A stretch of DNA of 64,000 nucleotides, taken from Helianthus annuus (taxonomy: Eukaryota; Streptophyta; Magnoliopsida; Asterales; Asteraceae). The position numbers and the translations under genes were made by a program. Where the stretch lies: positions 79,709,847-79,773,846 of the forward strand of contig NC_035440.2 in NCBI RefSeq assembly GCF_002127325.2, written 5' to 3'. Position 1 is the stretch's first letter, and every line of letters starts with the position of its first letter. The notes under the pieces are model-generated. The model made no database searches, had not been told where the DNA came from, and saw only the letters and a program-made list of their open reading frames with translations. Shown here piece after piece: positions 37,170 through 48,902 of this stretch.

Positions 37170-37524
37170 TGTTGTGAATCAAACTGACTTGGCCCATCAA
37201 GAGGAGGATATAAATGGCCCACTCAACCAAAACATGGGGAAGGAAACAACAAATCCAAATAAAGAAGTCAAGGAAGGTTCGAGAAGGAGCGTTAGGAATC
37301 CAATGATACCGAGTAAATTAAGGGATTACATCCTAAATTAGATTATTTAGAATTCTATATAAGAATATGAAAGATTGTTTAGAGATAGAGAAAATCGTAT
37401 GTGTTTTGTGGATTCTGCTTCTCACCTAATTTCTGTAATCTCTTATTCTCATCACCTTCTTGATCAATATCAATTTGTTTTACCTATTCTATCATATTGT
37501 TCTATCTAATCACTCAAGAGAACA
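37170..37524 (+). repeat. 3' LTR of element F
   Basis: Starts TGTTGTGAATC immediately after the purine tract AAAGGGGGAG and is about 355 bp long if it ends at AAGAGAACA. A short LTR is usual for Reina elements. The end is approximate because no partner LTR is in the window. Confidence 0.6.
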
Positions 37525-37763
37525 TTGTGAGGGGTGTGCTTGGCATGCTAGTTTTAAGGGTGGGTTGATCTTGGGTAATCACCTTATGTGTTAAACTTGT
37601 GAAATCAGTCAAACCGTTGAATTACTTTTGAAATGTGAAAATTGTGAACTGGGTGTGACAATAGACCTTAGATCGAATTTTTGAGAATGGGAAGTGTGTC
37701 TGTTTGTTCGACCCATGTGGAAGTGAAAACAAATTTGCTTGAGTGCAAGCAAAAGACAAGTGT
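37525..37763. other. Unassigned repeat DNA
   Basis: No gene. Continues after the solo LTR at 40123. The phrase GCAAGCAAAAGACAAGTGTGG resembles the tract found near the 3' end of Athila/Tat-type elements, so this may be the end of yet another gypsy element. Confidence 0.35.
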
Positions 37764-40117
37764 TGTCACACCCCAACCGATGGTGGAAACATCGGGGTGC
37801 GAGCACTAAGCGTTCAGATTGCTCATGAGATTCCATAACACTAAAAGTTTCAAAAGATATTAATCAAGATTCCATACAAATTGTCTAAAAGCATCAAACA
37901 TTCAAATTCTCAAATACAGTCATCCAAAATAGTTTCAAAGTTTCAAACTTTCACTAAGATGTGTTTCTAAGCAGCATCCTAGCAAGTTCTTGATTCACAA
38001 CATCCTATCAGCATGCAACATGTATTAAATAGAGTCAGTAAAAAAATGTACCGGCGAGTATACAAGTTTGAGTATATAGCATAATAGATTAAAACAACTC
38101 ATATCCACAATGTAAGTATAAAAATAGTTTCAGCCGTGCTAGTTTAGCAATCCAACCAGTGATAGCCCAAGTATCCCGATGCTTTAGTGTTTACCCAAGA
38201 CTCAAGGTAAACTAGAATCCTCCTAACAATACCCGCGAGAATATTGGGGAGGTGCATTTCCTATAGCGCTACTATTGTTAAGGCGGAACTACACACTCTG
38301 GATTAAACGTCACATAGCACAAAGAATCAAGAATCAAGAATCACAAGTTTCACGTACACATAGGATAGAGTTTAGATTCAAAAGTATCAAGTTTCGTAGT
38401 TTATGGAATACATGTTACATCCCAAAGTTTAAAACAAAGGGATCGAGTATACTCACAGTGATTGCTTAACAGTTAAGACTGTTATTGGATCAAAGGGAGC
38501 ATTTTAGAATTAGCCTGATTAGATTACAACAGATAAGAGTCAGGCAGAGTAACGAGATTGCACAAAGTGTCGGATCAGTCACTGGATCGGATGGTTGTCC
38601 GATCGGATGGATTGCCACTCGATCGGGTAACTAATGTGTGAGTGGGACGGGTGGCTGTCCGATCGGATGGCTATCCGATCGGATTGCCACTCGTTCCAAG
38701 TATCAAGTGTTGTTAGGTGTCTTGGTTGCCTTGATCGGATGGCTGTTCGATCGGATGGCTATCCGATCGGATTGCCACTCGATCAGGGTTCCAAGTTTCA
38801 AGTTTCTGAAAAAGTTTCTAAGTGTTGAAAGATTCTGAGACAAGTGTCACCGGATCGAGTGGTCTTTGTCCCGTTTATAACTTTGTAAAGTTTCTAAGTT
38901 TCTGGTGTAACGATGATGGCACGGTATGTATTGAGACAACGGTAAACTCATCATCATACAGCCGTTCTGATCAGATGGGAATCACCCCTGTCCGACCAGT
39001 CGTCTGTTCATAACGAGCCTATGTCGGAATCCGTATTCCGACCATATTTTCCGGCAACAACCCGTTTCCAAACCAACTTCAGACTATCCATCCAGTCTAT
39101 AGTCCATTTGGACCCGGATTCCACCGTTTCAAGTGAAAGGCTGAAGAAAAGATGAAGATAACTCAAGTTTTATTATGAAAAATTCTAGATCTAGCTTAGA
39201 TTTGGTGAAAAACACATGGGATTCCTCGAATCTGAGCTAGATCTTACCAGGAATGACATCATATAGTAGTTTGTACAACCACCATGATGACATCCTCCTC
39301 AAGAACTCAGATCTAAGGGATTCCACCGTGAAAAGTGTGATTTCAAAGGAGAATCACATAGAGAATGTTGTGTAGATCAAGAAAGTACAAGATTCTAGTG
39401 TAAAACGTACCGAAATCGCCGAGAAATCGAAGAAATGTGGTGTGCGTGTGTCTGGGTCGAGTGAGGCTGTCATATCAGTGAAGGACTGATGTGACAGGCC
39501 TATTTATAGTGTGGGAGAGAGACTAGGGAGGTGTGCAAGGATCGGATGGCGGGTCGATCGAGTGGCCATCCGATCGGGTGGTCATCCGATCGGATGGCTA
39601 TCCGATCGAATGGTCATCCGATCGGATTGCCACTTGGTCAATCCCATCCCTTCCGTGCTCCCGTCTTTGATTCGTTTTGCGAGTTAGATTAAGCGTTGCA
39701 TTGCGTATTATTTGGTAAAAGTATCACATAACTAGATTACATCATAAACACCAAAAGTTTCCAAGTTTCATAGATTCTGCCAGTGACAAGACTCAAGTCT
39801 CTCGTTCAACCAAGAATCAAGTTGCACGAGTCTCAAGAGTCAAGCACCAAATAAGTATCAAGAGTCAAGAGTCTAGTTTCCCAAGCATCAAGTATCAAGA
39901 ATCCAAGTATCAAGTATCTAGCTTTAAGTGTCAAATCTCATAGTATTAAGTATCAAGAATCAAGATTCAAGTATCAAGGATCAAGTATCATAGTATTTAA
40001 GACTGAAAGCATCAAAAGTATCCATATTTCATAGATTAGGGACTAAAACTAACAATAGGCAAAGTTTAGGGACCAATCTTGCCAAAATCCTAAAGTTTAG
40101 GGGCGCGGGGCGTTACA
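37764..40117 (-). repeat. 2,354-bp solo LTR (chromovirus type)
   Basis: TGTCACACCCC...GGCGTTACA with perfect AGTGT duplications (37759-37763 and 40118-40122) and nothing internal, so a complete element was reduced by LTR-LTR recombination. The reverse orientation (TGTAACGCC...GGTGTGACA) is the sense strand; a minus-strand TATAAATA lies at 39501-39508. Two clusters (38575-38785 and 39538-39635) are made of the palindromic word ATCCGATCGGAT. Confidence 0.88.
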
Positions 40118-40122
40118 AGTGT

Positions 40123-40822
40123 GGGGATGTGAGACATGGTTTGTTTAATCGAATTAAAGTGTGTGTTTTCACATGAATTTGAGTTTCGAATGGCCTACTT
40201 TGATGTGATTTGTGTTTTGTGTTTTGCAGGTCTATCGGAGTTTAAAGGGCATTTTGGGGACTTTACGGAGCATCGCGATGAAGCTAGGACCATTCGGCCA
40301 CGCAAAACGAAGAAAACCAGAGAAAAAACTGGAAAACACATCGCTGATGTAACGCGTCGTCTGGAATAACACGTAGACAGAAACACAGACCATCGGAACC
40401 AATACATGGGTCGTCGACGCTGGGACACCGCGTTGCCGACGCGACATCTGTATCTCTGACGCAGAAATTTGTTTGTTGACCTGTTTGACCGAGATACGGA
40501 TGGATTATCAATGAGTTACCAATTTCAAAACACTCAATCAGTTTAGTTCCTAGAGCCTTTTTCTTGATCTCTCTCAAATCGAAACTATTACTAATCATCA
40601 TCATCCTTTACAATCATCCTATAACATCCAATCCATCATTATTGATCATAACACCACTCATCCCACCTTCACATTCCTCCAAACCCTAACCATAATCCTT
40701 CATCCATCTCCTTTAAGATTCAAGATCAAGGTGTGATGTATCGATTAGCGTGCTTCTCATCCGGTGTGCTTAATTCATCAACCATGAGCGGCTAATCCCC
40801 CCCCCCCCGAGTGTAGATTTTT
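40123..40822. other. Unassigned LTR-like DNA
   Basis: No credible gene. A run of 12 C at 40797-40808 and a pyrimidine-rich stretch (40600-40730) resemble an LTR U5/leader. Probably the element that holds the solo LTR; the lineage is not clear. Confidence 0.35.
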
Positions 40823-42306
40823 TGTCACACCCCGATATTTCCACGTATTGTCGGTGGTCCCGGTGGGGAGTATCGTGACGTAGTTGATATCATGATAGTC
40901 AAATAACACAATTTAAATGCACAGCGGAAGCAAAAGATAAATACATCACAAACCAAATGAAAAGTAATATCAAGTATTACAAAAATGGTTGTAAAAGATC
41001 CACAGGCGGATCAAAGATAAAAGGAACATTGTTCAACAGATTTATAACATCTAAGCTTGCAAGACTCTTTATTGATGCTAGGGTGGCCAGCCTATTCCGT
41101 CTAGTACCTGCACTTAGCCTTTTTGGAAAATACGTCAGTTTACACTGGTGAATACAATTAACTCACTCATTTTGAAAACATTTAAGAAAATTGATTTGAA
41201 TGCACATGGCATAAAATATCTTTTAGAACTTGGGACAATTATTTTAAAAATAATCTTGTATACAGTTTTTACATGTTTGCCGTCCGTCAGGGCCGGTTAG
41301 AAGAGTCGGACAAGATTAACTGACACACCACTGGTATAATGCCCACAAGGAGAATTCCTTATTGTGGATTACCGCTTATACATATGCAACTGTCAGGTGT
41401 ATGCCTACACCCCGTGCTTAAGTCATGGCCATTTCAATGAATGATGCCAATGATATCCGGGACATGGTCATTAACCCCCCAAAGGCCATATACCAAACAA
41501 AACAGATTAAAACGGGTTATGTAAATATATTAATCACAATCCGATTTAAATAACTACACACCCGACCAAGCGGCATTATTATAATACCGTATCCCAAGCC
41601 CGTATAACGGAAAATAAGTTAAAAGTATTTACCTGAGCAAATTTATACAATTTATCCCAGCCGTATACAATCAAGCAAGTACATGTAGCTTTTACTGGGC
41701 TCCTAAATCTGGAACAAAGGTTTTAATAACCTATTAGATTCCTAACGGGTCTTAATTAAGCCTAAACTTAGACCGGTTAGTTTTAAAGGAAGATATACGG
41801 TTCAAAACGCAAGATTAAGCGAAGACCGGATTAGAATGTGGTTTAGACCCGACAAGTTTAATGACTTGTATAATATGGGTAAACTAAACACATTCTGGAT
41901 TTTGAGATAAAAATGATAAGGTTTGACCCGTTTCCGTCAATTTATGCAAACTAGTTACATAAACCGTACAGAACGCGAAAATGCATAACGGGTAACCATA
42001 AGAGTCATATACAAGTTTCCTAAGTTAATATGCCTTAAATATGTTGTGATATCAGTAGGATATCTTCCATTATGCCCAAAACGAATTTAAACTCAAATTT
42101 AGCCCCGTAGGGGTATTTTGGTCATTTTAAAGGTTATAAAAGAGTTTATTTATTAATCTGAGGTTCAGGTCTGATACAATCAGTAAAAATACTTAATTTA
42201 ATAAGTTATATCAGTAGGGTATTGCATATATGTGAAATTTATTATTTATAACCAAACTATGCACCGAATGGGCATTTTGGTAATTTCACATAAGCTTTAA
42301 AGGTCA
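40823..42306 (-). repeat. 3' LTR part of element G
   Basis: Starts TGTCACACCCCGATA (minus-strand end ...GTGTGACA) and runs as AT-rich non-coding DNA to about 42306, where it is fused to the integrase frame after VQIR. The rest of integrase and the LTR border are deleted, so the inner end is approximate. Confidence 0.6.
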
Positions 42307-44061
42307 AATCTGGAATTCTTATCTGTACGATCTTATCTGTCGTCTCCAGGACTATATCAGGTCCTGTTAGTTGGACATCTCCAACTTCTGCCCAACAAAC
42401 GGGCGTTCTGCACTTTCTTCCATACAAGGCTTCGAAAGGTGCAGCTTGAATACTTGAATGATAGCTATTATTGTACGAAAACTCGATCAGTGGAAGATGA
42501 TCATCCCAACTTACACCTAGATCAATGACACAAGCCCTTAACATATCCTCCAGCGTTTAAATTGTATGCTCACTTTGACCATCCGTCTGAGGATGATAGG
42601 CAGTGCTGAAGTTTAATCGAGTGCCTAGGGATTGTTGAAATCTTTTCCAAAATGAGACGTGTATCTCGTATCCCTATCAGAGATAAAAGACACTGGCACT
42701 CCGTGGAGAGATACAATCCCGTCCACGTATAGTTGAGCTAATTTATCTGAGTTGTTTCCTTAATAGGTAGGAAGTGGGCTGACTTAGTCAACCTGTCAAC
42801 TGTGACCCAAATAGTATCATTTCCTCGCTTTGTCTTTGGTAACTTGGTGATAAAATCCATAGTCATCATTTCCCATTTCCAGGTGGGAAGTTCAGGCTGT
42901 TGTAGCAAACCTGAAAGCTTCTGATGTTCTGCCTTAACTTGAGCACATGTCAGACATTTGGCCACATAAGTGGCTATAGACTTCTTCAAGCCAATCCACC
43001 AATAATTTGCCTTCAAATCCTGGTACATTTTGTCACAGCCAGGATGAACAGAATACTTGGAACTATGGCTTCCTGAAGGATCACTTCCCTAAGTCCTCCA
43101 TAGATTGGAACCCATATCTGTCCATTCAATCTTCGGATTCCATCCTTGCCACATGATAATTGTTCTGCAGTGACTCCTAGTTTTTCATTTGGATAGTTAG
43201 CTTCTAATACAGCTTCCTTTTGCGCGGCTAACAGTCTTTCATTCAAACTGTTCTTTAATTCAATGCTCTTGGCATTGTTCTTATGGGCTTAACCCTTTCA
43301 TTCCTACTTAAGGCATCGGCGACTACATTCGCCTTGCCTGGATGGTATCGGATTTCACAATCATAGTCATTTAAAGTCTCCATCCATCGACGCTGTCTCA
43401 TGTTTAAGTCCTTCTGATTAAACAGATGTTGAAGGCTCTTGTGATCAGAATAGATCACACACTTGGTACCATACAAATAATGCCTCCACGTTTGAGTGCG
43501 AACACAACGGCACCCAACTCCAAATCGTGGGTGGTGTAATTCTTCTCGTGCACCTTTAGTTGTCGGGAAGCATAGGCAATGACCTTGCCCTTCTGCATGA
43601 GCACACACCCCATACCAGTGTGTGATGCATCGCAATATACTACAAATTCCTCTATTCCATCAGGCAATGTTAACACAGGTGCGTTGCTCAACTTTTGCTT
43701 GAGAATGTCAAAGGATTCTTGCTGCTTAGGTCCCCAATCAAACTTGATATTCTTACGAGTTAATGAGGTTAGGGGTGCTGCAATCCTTGAGAAGTTTTCA
43801 ATAAATCGCCTATAGTATCCTGCTAAACCCAAGAAACTACGAATTTATGTGGGCGTCTTTGGCTCTTGCCAGTTCATGATAGTTTCAATCTTAGCGGATC
43901 CACCTGGATACCACGCTCGCTAACCACATGTCCAAGAAATTGGACTTCGCGAAGCCAAAACTCGTATTTTGAAAACTTGGCATAGAGTTTCTACTGCTGA
44001 AGAAGTTTAAGAATACAACGAAGGTGCTTCTCATGGTCAGCTTGATTCTTTGAATAAATAA
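42307..44061 (-). pseudogene. pol: Element G pol, 3' part: RNase H and integrase (Tekay/Del-like)
   Basis: From right to left: end of RT ([20 protein letters not shown]), RNase H ([19 protein letters not shown], then [10 protein letters not shown]), integrase zinc domain ([16 protein letters not shown]), [15 protein letters not shown], and the core up to [14 protein letters not shown]. Frameshifts lie near 43490, 43250 and 43030, and stops near 42550-42730. Close in sequence to element E. Element I enters at 44061/44062 inside RT. Confidence 0.85.
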
Positions 44062-44542
44062 TGTTGGTGCACTTACGTATGTCGACTACGTCTTTCATCG
44101 AGTCTTAGTATTGGATAGATCAGACATGACACGAAAACCTAGAAATACTAGATTGTAATAGGTCCGCTCATGTATACATACCTAGGTCCGCTTTTGTGTC
44201 ATGGTCTTGATCAGGTTCGCTTATGAGTCAAGATGTAAGGTCCGCTCATGTGTCATGTTATAGGTCCGCTTATACGTGCATGTATGTATAAGCGAACCCA
44301 ACTTGTCTATATATAGTGGTCATTAGAGTGAACCATAACACACATAGTTTACGGTGTTTTCTTCCGACAAGCCACGAAGTGCTGTCGAAGTGCTGTTGGA
44401 ACTTGTATTTGTGCAATTGATCAATAATACAGCAAGATTAAAGTGAATCCAGCTAGAATAGCACCAAATCATTAGTTTCCGCCTCTTGATTTGGATAGGA
44501 ATTTCTCTGATCGACTCAAACAGGGCCGAACGCGATCCTACA
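44062..44542 (+). repeat. 5' LTR of element I
   Basis: TGTTGGTGCACTTACG...CGATCCTACA. Contains several copies of GGTCCGCTYAT/TTCGCTTAT words (about 44160-44295). Confidence 0.93.
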
Positions 44543-44544
44543 AG

Positions 44545-44556
44545 TGGTATCAGAGC
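44545..44556 (+). other. Primer-binding site of element I (tRNA-iMet)
   Basis: TGGTATCAGAGC, the standard complement of the initiator tRNA-Met 3' end, two bases after the LTR. Confidence 0.92.
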
Positions 44557-45257
44557 TCAGGAGGAGGAGTTCTTGCCATTTTAGCTCGATTTCATCTATT
44601 TTTCTACACTTTCTTCATATTTTCAAAATTTTCACGGTTAAACTGGCTCAAAATCACACACAGCACTCGGAATCATGAACTAGTAAACCCTTGAACTTTT
44701 CAGATCTAAAATCAACCTAGAAAGTAAGATTTTTAGGGGTTCGCTTGTTCGGATTTGTGCAAAAGGTGACATCAGCTTGACTGGTTCGCTCCAAATTACA
44801 GATTAGATTCGCTCCAAAGGTCATTTTTGGAAGGTTCGCTCCAAGCTACCAGTTAGGTCCGCTCCAAAAATTGATAGGTTCGCTTTAAGGGGTTCGCTCC
44901 AAATTACATATCAGATCCGCTCCAACAACATCAATTGAGTAGGTTCGCTTGAATTTATCAGACAGATCCGCTTCAATTGACAGGTTCGCTCGAAAGCTTC
45001 GTTCCAAATCACCTGATAGGTTCGCTCGACCAGGTTTGCTTATTTGATCCGCTCATTGGTTCGCTCGACTGGTCCGCTTATCTGGCCAACTCATTGGTCC
45101 GCTCATCTGGTCAGTCTATCTGGTCCGCTTATTGTAACAAGTGAAGATCCACTTTTGTGACATTGAAGATTCGCTCGTGTGAACACTTTAGTGGTTCCGC
45201 TTTTGTGATCAATTTTGCCTAAGCTTGGATTTTTGTGAACTTTGAACAAATTGAACA
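44557..45257 (+). other. Leader of element I with reiterated GGTTCGCTCC words
   Basis: Non-coding leader. From about 44735 to 45210 it is made largely of degenerate units GGTTCGCTCCAAA / GGTCCGCTCAT, the same words found in its LTR. The gag ATG follows at 45258. Confidence 0.7.
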
Positions 45258-48200
45258 ATGGACACTGAATTCTATAACGCTTTTGCAACCCCGATTTCAA
45301 TGACTCAAAGTGCTTTGATTGAAAATGAAACCGGAACGTCTCAGAAACCACCTAAACTCATGGATATTAATGATTATAATGTGTGGTCTGAACATTTTGG
45401 AAATTGGGTCGAGGCTTATCATCTTGATGCGTGGGAACACACTGAGGAACAATATGTTAGGCCCACAAAAAACAACGTTGCAAATGGTGCTCCGTTAACA
45501 CTTAGAGAGATGAGTACTGAAGACAAAAAGAAATATCGAGATGAGAAATTGATGGTGAGTCTGCTTCAGCAAGCGATAAAAGAAGATATCTTGATACTGC
45601 TTCAACATGATGGAACTACATATTCAATTTGGACAGAATTGGAAGCAAAGTTTACGGGAAGTGATGATATGCTCAAGAATAAGATGTCTCTCATGAAGAA
45701 AGAATTTGACTTATTTCGGGGATTGAAAAATGAAAGTACCAAGCAGATAATTGATAGATATTGTAACTTGGTGAGAAATATGTCAAAACTTGGAGTTAAG
45801 AATGATACTGATGAATTGATTGAAAAACTTGCAGATGCGCTTCCACATGAAACATGGGGAACATTCTTGATGATGCTGAGATCCAATCGAAAAGATTACA
45901 AGAATATGACACTGGGAGATTTCATCAAGCACCTGGAAGCTCAAGAGATGGAGCAGAGGAAGATAGCCAGGATGAAGAATTATGATGGAGAACAAGACAT
46001 CAGCTTGTATTACAAAGGTGGTGTTCCTGTAAGGACAAATCATTCTCCGAAAATTGAAACTGCTTTCAGTGTTAAAGATTCTCCTGAAAAGAAGTCATCC
46101 CAGGGATCTAGCAGCACAAGATTTTCATCATTCGATCCAAACATTTCTGCAACAAAGAACGGAAAAAGACTTCAATGTAACATTGTATTAAATCTTGAAA
46201 GTGATCAAGATTATTCTGAAGAAGTTGCTAAGAATCAAATGTCTTTGTTGGGAATGGTGTTGGAATCTTATAGTAGTTTTGTGGCCGGAAAGATCGGTAA
46301 TCCAATGCTCACGAAAGAGGATTACGATCAAATTGATGCTGAGGAATGGAATTGATGGACATTAAATGGTGTATGGCTAGCGTGCTGAGACGAGCTGAAA
46401 AGTTTAAACAAATTACGGGAAGAGATGATTTCCGTGATGCAAATGTTTCAACTTTAGGCTTTGATAAATCTAAAGTTACGTGTTTTCGTTGCAGGGAAAA
46501 GGGACATTTCAAGAGGGAGTGCAAAAATCGTGAAGCTACCGGAGCCCAAAATCCTTTTGGTAACAACGATTATCACAAAAAGGCGATTTATCACCAAGTC
46601 ACACCACTAGCACAGCATCAGGCACAAACTGCTCACGGAAGAGATGTGATTGATGGTTCAAAAAGAGCATGTCTAGGCAAATATGAAAATTTTACATGGG
46701 ATAAGTATCTTCCAACAAACAGCAAAGTGTGTCTAGCAGAACAAGATGATGAAAAATTGGCTGAAGGCTTCAATTGGGATGATTTTTGCCCAGATAAAGA
46801 TCTTATGGCCAAAGAGATGTCCAAAATTACTTCAACTGCTTTCTTTGCTAATGCTTATGATTTGAAATGTGCAGAACGAAACAGGAAAGGTCATGGAAGC
46901 TGCTGAAGCAAGACGAAGAAAGCTTGAAGAAGAGGAAGAGAGATTAAAAGCTGAAGCTAAAGCTGAGAAAAAGAGAAGAGCTGAGTTTCTGCAACCGAAC
47001 AGGACCGTCAAAAAGGTTCCTGAATTTGAAGTGAAGATTGAAGCAGAACAAGTTAAAGTTCCAGAAAAGTGCATGAACTGTGATTCGCTTATTAAGCAGA
47101 ACAATGAGTTGTTGCACAATATTCACAAGTTGAAAGAATCGTATGATACAATGAACAGAGAAATCAACAAGTATATAGATTCGAGTGGTGAACAAGCTGT
47201 GGCTATGAATACATTGAAAATAGCGTATCTTAGACAGCTTGATGATGCGAATTTTCATATCAAGAAATGTGCTGATCTCGAGTTGGAGTTAGCCACGCAA
47301 AAGATAGAAACTGAGAAAGTTAAAAAGTTATTAGATAGCTACTCATGTTCTTCTTTTGTTGTTGACAGGATTTATCCAGTTGTGGAAAATCTGAAGACGT
47401 TTGAAGAAGTGAAGACATCCGAAGAAGAGAAATCTGTGACAAAAGATGAAGCAAATGTGAAGACTTCTGGTAAGAAATCAAGTGTGGTCTACAATAGATG
47501 TCCGCCCCCGATCGAAAATGGATTTTTACCTCGAAATCCAAATTCCGAAAGAGTCGATAAAGCAATCAATTTGCAATGGGAGTCTGGGTCGTCGGATAAC
47601 TTACCAGAAAGTATTCATGTTACGTACACGTCATCTGACACTGATCATGAGTCAAAGTTGATAAAAAGTGTGGTCGATCAAGTGTTGGATAAAGATGACA
47701 GTGAGGAGTCAAATCCGGAGTCCAAACCAGAGTCAAAGTCTGTGTCTGATTCGTCAAAGCCGACAAATAAAAAGGACAAACGGGTTTATGATAAAGAGTT
47801 TTTACTTTCAAAATCTAATTTGAATGATGAATCGGTCAAAGTGGCATATACTTTGAAAGGTTCTGACAAATTATATTCTGATGAGAGTTTTCCAATAAGA
47901 AGTGTCAGATTTGATATGATTCAAAAGGTTTTCAAAATCACAGAAATTAATATTTCTGAAATAAAAGATTTAAATCTTAATGGAAAACCTAAATCATACA
48001 CTTCAAGAGATCAACAGAGAATCAACAAGAAAATGGGTTACAATTGTGGTTATAGTTTCCAAAAGAAACCAAACCATAATCGTAATTTCAAAAAGAAGGG
48101 TCTTGGTTTTGTTCCACCGAAAAATTATAAAAATGAAAAAATGTATAAACCAAAAACTATGTTTGTTTCAGGGAAAACATCAGAGGCTGAGAAAGAACAA

Positions 48201-48902
48201 TCATTCAGAAAGCAAACGAATCAAGAATTCCTTGCCAAGAAGCAAGAAGAACTGAAGAAGAATGAAGTTCCGAAGAAGATTGAAAAAAGAACCTGTTTTC
48301 AATGCAAGATTGCTGGTCATGTGGCGAAGGATTGTCCGAAGGCATTCAAGCCAAAACAGGAAATCTCTGGTAAAATGAAAGAGAAGATTGTTGAGAAGAC
48401 TGAACTGTCAACCCGGAAGTTTACTGGCTTTGAAAATTCAACTTTTGAGAAAGGAGAATGTTCAAAGAGTGCTCCAAGAAGAAAAGATAATGTGCCAAAT
48501 CAAAAATGGGTTGTGAAAGGTTCAGGTAATAGTTCTGGTGATGAATCTGATTCCATAAAATCAGAGGAGCCACATGTTGAGAAAAAGGTTGAAAAGAAAG
48601 TTCCAACTATGAACGATGAAAATTTTCCACCTTTACGTGCTGAAAATTTTATGAAGAAAGTTGGAAAAGTTGAAATTTCAAATCAATTTTATTCTGACAA
48701 GAAGAAATTTGATGTTGAGAAAACTTTCAACGGAAATGTGAAACGTATCTTTGGACAAATGGTCAATGGTAAGGCCAAAAGTATCAAAGATTTTTATGCT
48801 TCCAAAGGACGTATTTACAAGCCTGTTGAAAGTAAAGATAAAGAAGATGTTGTTACACCCAAGGAAGGTCAGGCTTGGGTGGATATATTTTTCAAAGAAT
48901 AA
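45258..48902 (+). pseudogene. gag: Element I gag, two frameshifts
   Basis: Starts MDTEFYNAFATP. N-terminal Copia-type gag domain (KLMDINDYNVWSEHFGNWVE, like Retrotran_gag_2/UBN2), a first zinc knuckle CFRCREKGHFKREC near 46480-46521, an acidic Lys/Glu coiled-coil middle, then a second knuckle CFQCKIAGHVAKDC near 48294-48335, and a basic tail ending VDIFFKE. One base is missing near 46340 (H keeps it) and a second shift lies near 46880. About 1,200 codons, very long for a Gag, and nothing follows that looks like protease or integrase. Confidence 0.85.

Noticed and set aside
37170..37524. Exact end of the F LTR.
   Set aside because: No second LTR or TSD is in the window, so the border at 37524 rests only on a terminal ACA and typical length; kept at low confidence and not used for any finding.
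40136..40604. Overlapping small frames at 40136-40604 as host genes.
   Set aside because: They are short, overlap on both strands, have no recognisable domain and lie in LTR-like repeat DNA.
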